Source: Pycnococcus provasolii
Taxonomy: Eukaryota > Chlorophyta > Pseudoscourfieldiophyceae > Pseudoscourfieldiales
Length of the DNA stretch: 64,000 nucleotides
Direction of reading: 5' to 3'
NCBI GenBank assembly: GCA_049487715.1
Contig: CP150568.1
Span: 434,001-498,000, forward strand
Positions 55,007-62,076 of this stretch are shown here, piece by piece. Numbering within the stretch: the first letter of the stretch is position 1; each line of letters opens with the position of its first letter. The notes beneath the pieces were generated by a model. The model was not told the DNA's origin. It searched no databases and saw only the letters and a program-made list of their open reading frames with translations. A program made the position numbers and the translations under genes.

Positions 55007-56758
55007 TCACCCGCCATGCCGGCCGTAGAAAGCAAGCACTTTCGCGTGTGCCTTGACGGCGGACTGGTTGACGCCGGCGCCCGCGATCCATAAACCTGCG
55101 AGCGACACGCAGCGGGACAACGCGACGTAAGCCTGGCCCGCCGCAAAGGCGTCCGCAACTTGGATTTCACAACGCGATAGTGTCATCCCTTGCGCCTTGT
55201 GAACGGTGAGTGCCCAAGCAAGCTTCAAAGGAATCTGCGTGCGCGTGCCGGCGCCACCTCCTCCGTACGCCACGCCGAAAAACGAAGCAGGTGTGATTGC
55301 GCGGACCACACCGTCGTCAAAACGCACAAGCGGCACCGTGTATTCGCCAGGCGTGATTCCATAAGACAAGTGAGAGGAGCTTGGGTCCACGGCTCTCTTC
55401 TCAAAGCCTGCGACAATGCCGCGGCTCCCGTTCACAAGCTTCTGCTGCGGCCAATTCTTCACTAGGAGAACTTGAGCGCCAACCTTCAGTGCAAGTTCCA
55501 TTGGCGCCTTCTTGTCGAGCGCTTGTGTGAGTCCCGCCAGTGTGGCGTCGTCGTACGTCCCCTTAGGCACGTCTTTTGCCATGAATGCCGCCTCCTCTCC
55601 TGGCAATTTGCCGAGTTGCGTCGCATTCTCGGCATCGACATTTGCATTTTTGCAGTAGAGCCTGGTTGGCAGGATGCCATCAGTAGGCCGCGCTTTGCGC
55701 GAGACATGACACGCCGCCAGAGCAGCCTCTGTTGCAGGAGTACAAACGCCGATGCGGATCTCTTTGAGGATGGATGCAAAATTCGAGTCGTCGCCCTGGC
55801 GCATTTGCTCTCGGAGTATGCAAACCTCTATGCCGCACGCATCCCACGCGCTCGATTCAAAGGCGAAGCCGGCGTAGCCGAGGCTAACGGGCGGCAGTTG
55901 GAAGAAGTCGCCGACGAGGATGAGCTGGAGTCCTCCAAAGGGGCGGCTAGCAGAGGCACGCGCGGCGCGCGCAATGACATCGAGCGCTCCGAAGAGCTTG
56001 CCGTCCAGCATCGAAACCTCATCCAACACGAGAGCAGAAGCGCTTTGCCAACGCTTGATGGCTGCGGCGTTGCCTAAAACTTTCTCGAGCAGTTTTTCCT
56101 GATTTCCTTTGCCGAGGCCAATACCAGCCCACGAGTGAATTGTTTGCCCTCCGATGTGCGACGCTGCGATGCCCGTTGACGCTGTCACCGCCACGGTGCC
56201 GCGCGTCTCGAGCGCCTCGACGATGTTGCGGAGCAAGAAGCTCTTCCCCGTACCAGCGTCGCCTGTGATGAACACATTCTTGCCGTCAACAACGCGCGCA
56301 AGTGCTGCACTTTGACTCGTTGTGAGCTTTTGCGTTTTGCTCGTACTGGTTGCTGTTTGCATCGGTGCTTTACTCCAGAGCATCGACGGTGTCGGCGGCG
56401 CATAGTTGTATGTCTGCGACCCACCTGCACCGGGTGCACAGACCACCCGAGCCGCCTTGGCCGGCGGCGTGAGGTCGACCGTATTCGTCTGCGAAAGTCG
56501 TTTGTTTGCTGTTTCTCCTGTTGCCATACATTTAGTGTTGTGCTCTCGCACGATGCGGAGTACGTCGTCCCCGTATTCCCGAAGTTTTTGGGGGCCGACC
56601 CCGCTGACGCGTGCAAGGTCAGAAATATGCGTTGGCTTAGCTGTTGCTATATTGACAAGAACAGCGTTGGAGAAGACGACGAACGCCGGTTTTTGTATGG
56701 ATTGCGCGCGTTGAAGTCGCCACGACTTGAGCGAATCGTAAAGAGCGGAGTCCGACAT
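55007..56758 (-). CDS. PIF1: PIF1-family DNA helicase with N-terminal HRDC domain
   Basis: The 583-aa protein starts with an HRDC domain (about 4-72; LYDSLKSWRLQRAQSIQKPAFVVFSNAVLVNIA, then LARVSGVGPQKLREYGD), the nucleic-acid-binding module usually found at the C-terminus of RecQ helicases. A short linker leads to the SF1B PIF1 helicase core: Walker A GDAGTGKSFLL, Walker B LVLDEVSMLDGKLF, GDFFQLPPVS, and the late motifs LKLAWALTVHKAQGMTL and AYVALSRCVSLAGL. PIF1 proteins unwind 5'-3' and resolve G-quadruplexes and stalled forks. The fusion suggests a specialised repair or telomere role. The genome's TTAGGG words are plausible targets, by inference only. Confidence 0.93.
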   Translation of the reverse strand: MSDSALYDSLKSWRLQRAQSIQKPAFVVFSNAVLVNIATAKPTHISDLARVSGVGPQKLREYGDDVLRIVREHNTKCMATGETANKRLSQTNTVDLTPPAKAARVVCAPGAGGSQTYNYAPPTPSMLWSKAPMQTATSTSKTQKLTTSQSAALARVVDGKNVFITGDAGTGKSFLLRNIVEALETRGTVAVTASTGIAASHIGGQTIHSWAGIGLGKGNQEKLLEKVLGNAAAIKRWQSASALVLDEVSMLDGKLFGALDVIARAARASASRPFGGLQLILVGDFFQLPPVSLGYAGFAFESSAWDACGIEVCILREQMRQGDDSNFASILKEIRIGVCTPATEAALAACHVSRKARPTDGILPTRLYCKNANVDAENATQLGKLPGEEAAFMAKDVPKGTYDDATLAGLTQALDKKAPMELALKVGAQVLLVKNWPQQKLVNGSRGIVAGFEKRAVDPSSSHLSYGITPGEYTVPLVRFDDGVVRAITPASFFGVAYGGGGAGTRTQIPLKLAWALTVHKAQGMTLSRCEIQVADAFAAGQAYVALSRCVSLAGLWIAGAGVNQSAVKAHAKVLAFYGRHGG

Positions 56759-57165
56759 TCATGAGGGAAGTCAAAAGCGAATTTGGAACGGGCGCACAAG
56801 ACGTGTGACAAAAAAGGCAGTCGTCCCCGTACGGGTAGTCTATGTCAGTTGCTTTCCTGGGAAGAGGGAAACTACGTCCGGCGAGGGCAGATCAAAGGGG
56901 GGGGCGACGCGAATAACCCAGGTGAATAACCCTAAAGGAATCCCAAACCCTAATTTAATTTAAGGGTTTGAGATTTTTTTGATTTTTTCTCCCTCTGCCT
57001 CTGCCTTCTGCCCTCCTCCTCAAATTTCAAAGATTTTGTGATATCAGATTTTAGGGGGGGCCAGTATTGCCAATGAAGGTCATCTTTTACACAAACCGAA
57101 ATTAAAACCAAAAGTAGGTCTCCTGCTCCAGTAACCAACCATAGTCAACAGGGAGGGAGGGTGGG
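56759..57165. promoter_or_regulatory. PIF1 upstream spacer with degenerate CCCTAA words
   Basis: AACCCTAAA (56929-56936) and AAACCCTAA (about 56945-56953), the latter facing AAGGGTTTGAG (about 56962-56972), lie 170-215 bp upstream of the PIF1 ATG. Pyrimidine-rich sequence (56970-57025) and a G-run (57053-57060) follow. No gene seen. Confidence 0.5.
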
Positions 57166-57254
57166 AGGTTGTTTGCGAAGCAAGCAACCAACAGCAAGAG
57201 TGGATACGCGCGAGCAGCCTTAAGGGAGAGGCCGCCGGAGGGTCTCGAGACCCA
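57166..57254. repeat. 89-bp direct repeat, left copy
   Basis: Identical over 89 bp to 58797-58885. It contains the perfect palindrome GGGTCTCGAGACCC (57240-57253), an imperfect hairpin GTTGTTTGCGAAGCAAGCAAC at its start and a CCTTAAGGG box. Flanking sequence differs from that of the right copy on both sides. Confidence 0.9.
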
Positions 57255-57545
57255 TGCGCCGCTAAGGTTTGCCCGACTTTTTGTCGGAAGCCACCGACTT
57301 AGCTGCCGCTTGCTTGGCAATCTGCGTGGCTCTGTTAGAGCGTATCTCTCTCTGGATGCGGGTGGTTCGCTTCGAGCGCGGCGGGTAGGCGGTTGTCTCT
57401 TCCAACAGCTGTGCCACCGTGGCGTCGGCCGTCTCCTTTGTGATGACGGTGCTGACGAGAGTCATAACTCATACCTGGATCTGGGATCCATTATTGGATC
57501 ACTGGATATGTTGGAGTTTATGGTTTGGGGGTTAGTAGTTAGGAC

Positions 57546-58136
57546 TACTTGAAACGAATCAACCATGACCAAATCCAGCAAGTCTTAGCCACACTCGAGC
57601 GCAAAGGCACATGCTGGGGCTGCATGGAAAAGGGACACTTCTTCCTTGACAAAGATGAAAAAGGGGAATATGTGTGCAAAGTGGCCAGACAGAGAGCTGC
57701 CAATGGTGATCTCCCATCGCCCGGCACCCCTGGCAAAACTCAACCGTCTCATAAATCTAGACACAAAACGCGTCGAGCTTACGTGACACTGGATACTGAG
57801 AAACACCATACCGAAGCCTCATCATCAGAAGACGAAGACAACGTCAATGCACCTCCCGCAGGCGCCACGGACGATGGTACTGCCCCATCGGAGGGATCCC
57901 GCTCCTCCGACTCAGAAGACGAAGATCAGCATCTATTCCAATCAATTCAATACACATTTCATACAAGCTGGAGCCATCTCTATCATGGTTCTCCAATTCA
58001 ACTAGATGTACCATTGTTCGCGACAAAGAAATCCTCAAGCTCCGCGGCGAGCTCCAGGACGCCTGTGAGCGTGTTGCGCGTGCGCTCCAGAACGGAGTCA
58101 ATCTTCGCAATCTTCTTGTTCAGCTCGTTGAAGTGA
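57546..58136 (+). pseudogene. Gag-like zinc-knuckle fragment
   Basis: The frame has no ATG near its start. It reads ...IQQVLATLERKGTCWGCMEKGHFFLD, a C-x2-C-x4-H knuckle like those of retroelement Gag proteins and host-domesticated relatives. A basic stretch and acidic Ser/Glu/Asp tracts (SSSEDEDN, SSDSEDEDQ) follow. The last ~45 codons overlap the minus-strand frame and are probably not original. Interpretation as a 5'-truncated gag is an inference from the knuckle and the missing start. Confidence 0.4.
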
Positions 58137-58633
58137 ACCAGGGCGTCTCCGTCTGGATCTAACGGTTTCCCGTCGTCTCCGCGCTCGACGTCCAGCTCTC
58201 CTTCGACGTAAGTCGCTAAATCCTCCACCCGGTCGTCTGTTTCCTGTTGCAGGCTCAAGACTCCGAGCTCGAGGTACGCGCTAACGCTCACGATCGATCG
58301 GAAGATCCAAGCGTTGTGCGAGGACGTATGTCCCTGTTTAACCGATTCAGCCTCTAGGTGCTGAAGAACAGGGTTCGACGGCAAGGAGAGCAGGGTTGGC
58401 TTGCCACGACGCAGAATCCCAGCCGTAGGTAGCGACTCCGCGTGGCGAGCGTCCGGATAGCTGGCCGGCACCACGTAATCTAACGTGGGCTCGCCTCCTT
58501 CGTCGGCCGCTTTCTTGCCCTTCTGCTCTGCTTCTGCAGCTGCGCGGCGCTCCTGCGCTAGCGCAATCTCCAGCTGCAACAATATTTCGCGACGAGCTTC
58601 CAGAACCTCGAGTTCGTTCGGCGCGTCACCCAT
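57998..58633 (-). CDS. Helical orphan protein within the repeat-bounded block
   Basis: The product (211 aa, ATG at 58633) begins with a coiled-coil-like helix (LEVLEARREILLQLEIALAQERRAAAEAEQ). A middle section follows (LPSNPVLQHLEAESVKQGH, HNAWIFRSIVSVSAYLELG) and then a second long helical region (NELNKKIAKIDSVLERTRNTLTGVLELAAELEDFF). The all-helical layout could suit a capsid/Gag-like protein of the surrounding element, but no family is recognised. Confidence 0.45.
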   Translation of the reverse strand: MGDAPNELEVLEARREILLQLEIALAQERRAAAEAEQKGKKAADEGGEPTLDYVVPASYPDARHAESLPTAGILRRGKPTLLSLPSNPVLQHLEAESVKQGHTSSHNAWIFRSIVSVSAYLELGVLSLQQETDDRVEDLATYVEGELDVERGDDGKPLDPDGDALVHFNELNKKIAKIDSVLERTRNTLTGVLELAAELEDFFVANNGTSS

Positions 58634-59073
58634 TAATCAATCGATTAAGAATCCAACAGTAAACTTCCAATCGAAGGTTGCTGATGTTTAGATCTAAGCG
58701 TAGATACTCAGACCGTTTCGGTACACGAACTACGTCCCTCGAAGACGCGTCCGGCGTGTGTTCGACCTCCCACTACTCGCGTGTAGTGCGGCTGTTAGGT
58801 TGTTTGCGAAGCAAGCAACCAACAGCAAGAGTGGATACGCGCGAGCAGCCTTAAGGGAGAGGCCGCCGGAGGGTCTCGAGACCCACCGGGCGGCCGCCCA
58901 GAACCAGCTGCGCGAGCGACTCCCCCCAATCAAAAACCCCAATTAAACAAGTAGAACTGAAGATTTGCTCTTGCTTTCGAACCTGGTCTGGTGGTGGAAC
59001 CCGCAACTTATGACGTTTTTTGTTTTTTCGCTTCCTCCCCTCCATCTTCCCCTGTCCTGTTCTTCAGAGAAAC
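58634..59073. other. Spacer holding the right 89-bp repeat
   Basis: Includes 58797-58885 (second copy of the direct repeat) and the leader of the threonine-dehydratase gene, which is T-rich at 59010-59060. No gene seen. Confidence 0.5.
58797..58885. repeat. 89-bp direct repeat, right copy
   Basis: Same 89 bases as 57166-57254 in the same orientation, including the palindrome GGGTCTCGAGACCC at 58871-58884. The copies begin 1631 bp apart. Confidence 0.9.
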
Positions 59074-60996
59074 ATGTCCTCCGTCTCCCATGTGTCCATG
59101 AAGGCTCCTCGTGCTGCTCGTGGTGGGCTTGCTCGTCGTGCTTGTCGTGCTTGTCGTCGTCAGTCGGTTTTGGTCAGTGCTTCATCTTCGTCTGAGACCG
59201 CTGAGACTGGTGCTGGGGGAGATGATCCTTCTTCTTCTTCTTCGTCGTCGTCTTCAGCAGCAGGAGGAGGAGGGAATCCGTCGGATGACGCGAAGAAGAT
59301 CTTTGCGGCGATGGACCTTGCGGCGAAAGAGCTCGTGGAAAGTGCTAACAACTCGAAGAAAGTCACAGAGGCGGGAAACGGGTCGTCAACTAGGGGCATG
59401 ATTCTGCCAGACGGAGAAATCATCAAAAAGACGTCGGAACGTCTGAAAGATGAGGAAACCTCGGAGTCAAACGAAGATGAAGAAGCAGCAGATAAAACAA
59501 CCTCCAAAAAAAAGGATGATGACAAATCAGACGATAACACCGCCTCCTCCTCCTCCTCCTCCTCCTCGTCGTCGTCGTCGTCGGACGATGAAGCAAAGTC
59601 ATCCTCCTCAGAAGCAAAGTCAGCCTCCTCAGAAGCAAAAGACACCAAAGAGAAAGCATCCACAAATTCCTCCTCCTCCTCCTCCTCCTCCTCCTCAGAA
59701 AAGAAAGGCGAATCTGCTTCTGCTTCTGAAATACCCCAACCACAAACTCCTCTGCCAACGTTCGAGACGGTGTCTACGGCAGCTTTTCGCATACGCAACG
59801 GCATTCGAAGGACGCGCACATCAAGATCCGAGGCGCTCTCTGAGCTTGCGGAATGCAACCTCTTTCTGAAGCACGAGCACGACCTGCCAACGGGAAGCTT
59901 CAAGGAACGCGGTGCGCGAAATGCGCTCCTGTGTCTCACCGACGAGCAGAGAGCCAAGGGTGTCACTTGCGCCTCGGCTGGAAATCACGCGCTTGCCGTG
60001 GCAAAGCATGCCGTGGATCTTGGAATCACCGCAAATGTCGTGATGCCCACCACGGCACCGCTCACGAAGTCATCGCGATGTGCACAGAAGGGCGCGAATG
60101 TCGTGCTGCACGGAGAAACCATTGCAGATGCTGCACTGTACGCGAAGGAGCACTATGTCGAAGGGAAGGGCATGACGTACATCAACGGCTTTGACGACCC
60201 AGCAATCATTGCAGGTGCTGGCACCGTGGGTCTCGAGCTTGTGGAGGATGTCGAAAACCTCGACGTCATCGTCGTGCCAACCGGAGGTGGCGGCTTGCTC
60301 GCGGGCATTTGCCTCGCCGCGAAAACAATCAAGCCTTCGATCCGAATCATTGCCGTGGAAGCTGAGCGCATGCCATCGTTCTCCGAGGCGATGAAAGCAG
60401 GGCATCCCGTCAAGTTGAAGCTCACGGGTGCGACGTTAGCCGACGGTCTTGCCGTTCCTTGCGTCGGTCCCACCAGCCTCGCCGTGGCTGCGCCTCTCGT
60501 TGACGAGTGCGTCACGGTGACCGAGAATGACATTGCCATAGCCGTGCTTCGTCTCATGGAAACTGAACACGTCGTTCAGGAAGGTGCCGGTGCCGTTGGC
60601 GTGGCTGCTGTGCTCGCGGGCGTCATTTCCGACATCAAGGGCAAAAACGTCGCCGTTCCTCTGTGCGGCGGCAACATCGACACGACGGTGCTCGGTCGCG
60701 TCATCGATCGCGCTCTCGTGAGCGACGAACGGCTCGCACGCTTCAGCGTCGTGGTGAGCGATCGTCCCGGCGGTATCGCTCGGCTGACGCGTATTGTCGC
60801 GGATGCGGGTGCAAGTATCAAGGAGATTGAGCACGAGCGCGCATGGCAGCAGGAGGACTTGTACGCGGTTGAGGTGATTCTCACGGTGGAAGTGCGTGGC
60901 GGCGACCACCTGCGCGAGCTGCGCGATACGTTCAATGAGATCATCGCGAACAACGACGGGACGATCATCAGCTGGGGCTCGTACCGCGTCGAATGA
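59074..60996 (+). CDS. Threonine/serine dehydratase (PLP, with ACT domain), organellar
   Basis: The call is 640 aa from the first ATG (59074). Residues 1-40 are Arg/Ala/Ser-rich like a transit peptide. Residues ~50-225 are an unusual low-complexity insert: serine runs coded by TCC/TCG repeats and acidic KDDDKSDD-type tracts. The fold-type-II PLP enzyme starts at ~225. The Schiff-base lysine is Lys275 in TGSFKERGA; the glycine-rich PTGGGGLLAG phosphate-binding motif and the CGGNID loop are present. A single C-terminal ACT domain (about 570-637; SVVVSDRPGGIARLTRIVADAGA) should bind an amino-acid effector. Expected reaction: L-threonine to 2-oxobutanoate, entering isoleucine synthesis; serine is an alternative substrate. 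Confidence 0.9.
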   Translation: MSSVSHVSMKAPRAARGGLARRACRACRRQSVLVSASSSSETAETGAGGDDPSSSSSSSSSAAGGGGNPSDDAKKIFAAMDLAAKELVESANNSKKVTEAGNGSSTRGMILPDGEIIKKTSERLKDEETSESNEDEEAADKTTSKKKDDDKSDDNTASSSSSSSSSSSSSDDEAKSSSSEAKSASSEAKDTKEKASTNSSSSSSSSSSEKKGESASASEIPQPQTPLPTFETVSTAAFRIRNGIRRTRTSRSEALSELAECNLFLKHEHDLPTGSFKERGARNALLCLTDEQRAKGVTCASAGNHALAVAKHAVDLGITANVVMPTTAPLTKSSRCAQKGANVVLHGETIADAALYAKEHYVEGKGMTYINGFDDPAIIAGAGTVGLELVEDVENLDVIVVPTGGGGLLAGICLAAKTIKPSIRIIAVEAERMPSFSEAMKAGHPVKLKLTGATLADGLAVPCVGPTSLAVAAPLVDECVTVTENDIAIAVLRLMETEHVVQEGAGAVGVAAVLAGVISDIKGKNVAVPLCGGNIDTTVLGRVIDRALVSDERLARFSVVVSDRPGGIARLTRIVADAGASIKEIEHERAWQQEDLYAVEVILTVEVRGGDHLRELRDTFNEIIANNDGTIISWGSYRVE

Positions 60997-61090
60997 AACG
61001 AAACGTAACGGCGAAAACTAATTCTTTCTTTCTTATTCATGTTTTTACAAAGTGGCAATAAAATCCGTCACAAAATACTGCGGTTGTTGT

Positions 61091-61768
61091 TTACACTAGG
61101 GGAACACGGCGACGTTTGCGCCCATCCGTGGTGACTTTGACGTCGTTTTGCTCTTTCCAGCTATTGACAACCGCGTCAACATTTCGCGCATCGGCGAAGT
61201 GTTTGCGCGTGAGCTGCTCCGTGGCGCCGACAGTGAATTTGACGCGCTCGTCGTTCAGTACAGAGACTTCGACATCGACGTCGCCATCGACGTCTCCATC
61301 GATTTCGTTTTGTTTGTTCGTGACTGCCTCGGCGAGTGCGTTTGCCATTGAGTCGCCGACGACGAGCGTGAGCGTGAGCGCACGGTTATCGTTTCTGACA
61401 ATCCAGTCACCGTCCAATCTTTTTCTCTGTATGTCAATTTCCGCTAGCGTCAGTGGTTCGAGTACAGATTCGTCACAAGAGAGCGCGCCGTCTTGTACTA
61501 AACGAGAAAGTGACGAGCGTGCCTCGAGGGAGACTTGCGACGCTTTCAGGTTACTTTTCCGATATGCCGCTTCCCGACGGCAGTTAGCGGCATCCCGTAT
61601 TTCCGCCTCACTAAAGTCTCGCCGCAAAGACGCGAGAGACTCCTCACTCTTCTTATTTTGTGCTCGCAAAGTCAAAGAAACCGTAGATTTCCGGAAACCA
61701 GGTGAAGAAACACGCCAAGAAACACCACATGGACGTGAACGTGAACGTAAATTGACGACTGGGTTCAT
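61091..61768 (-). CDS. Organelle-targeted orphan protein
   Basis: From the ATG at 61768 the product (225 aa) begins MNPVVNLRSRSRPCGVSWRV, an Arg/Ser-rich presequence. An upstream in-frame ATG at 61924 lies at the edge of the TTAGGG array and is less likely. A helical section (SEESLASLRRDFSEAEIRDAANCRREAAYRKSNL) is followed by a strand-rich part (DWIVRNDNRALTLTLVVGDSMANALAEAV), repeated Asp-Val dipeptides (DGDVDGDVDVEV) and a basic end. No family recognised. TTACA (TGTAA on its strand) lies about 42 bp past the stop. Confidence 0.55.
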   Translation of the reverse strand: MNPVVNLRSRSRPCGVSWRVSSPGFRKSTVSLTLRAQNKKSEESLASLRRDFSEAEIRDAANCRREAAYRKSNLKASQVSLEARSSLSRLVQDGALSCDESVLEPLTLAEIDIQRKRLDGDWIVRNDNRALTLTLVVGDSMANALAEAVTNKQNEIDGDVDGDVDVEVSVLNDERVKFTVGATEQLTRKHFADARNVDAVVNSWKEQNDVKVTTDGRKRRRVPLV

Positions 61769-61927
61769 CCTGAAGATCTTCCTTGGGCCAAATAAATGAC
61801 GCCACTGCCAAATGACGACGCCGATGCAGCGGGAGAGAAAGAAAGAAGAGGAGACGAAATAATACTGAAGGGAAGGGAGGAGCCCCCTGGAGCGGAATCC
61901 GGATCGGTTAGGGTAGTGGGGCATTCG

Positions 61928-61981
61928 GGTTAGGGTTAGGGTTAGAACTAGGGTTAGGGTGTTAGGGTTAGGGTTAGGGTT
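61928..61981. repeat. Telomere-like TTAGGG array
   Basis: About eight TTAGGG units with two small interruptions (TTAGAACTAGGG and GGGTGTTAGGG) end about 95 bp upstream of the Dus1-like ATG. They lie in the spacer shared with the divergent organelle-targeted gene. Confidence 0.9.
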
Positions 61982-62076
61982 ATCAGGGGCGGCGGCGCAT
62001 CCACGTGGGGTGGTGTGGTGTGCGTTCGGGTTACGTTTTCTGATTTTCTCGCCTAAGCTACTTTAACAAGTTTAGG

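Larger units (their letters stand above)
57255..58796. mobile_element. Degraded retroelement-like block between 89-bp repeats
   Basis: The interval between the identical 89-bp repeats holds a small basic frame (57262-57465, minus), a frame with a gag-like zinc knuckle (plus) and a helical orphan protein (minus). Its codon and composition pattern differs from the flanking conserved genes. No reverse transcriptase, integrase or transposase is present, so if mobile it is non-autonomous or decayed. Confidence 0.45.

Noticed and set aside
57262-57465. 67-codon basic minus-strand frame as a stand-alone gene
   Set aside because: No family, lies inside the repeat-bounded degraded block and adjoins the repeat; insufficient support.
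61928-61981. Chromosome end (true telomere)
   Set aside because: The array is short and followed by a complete conserved gene; all arrays in the window are interstitial.
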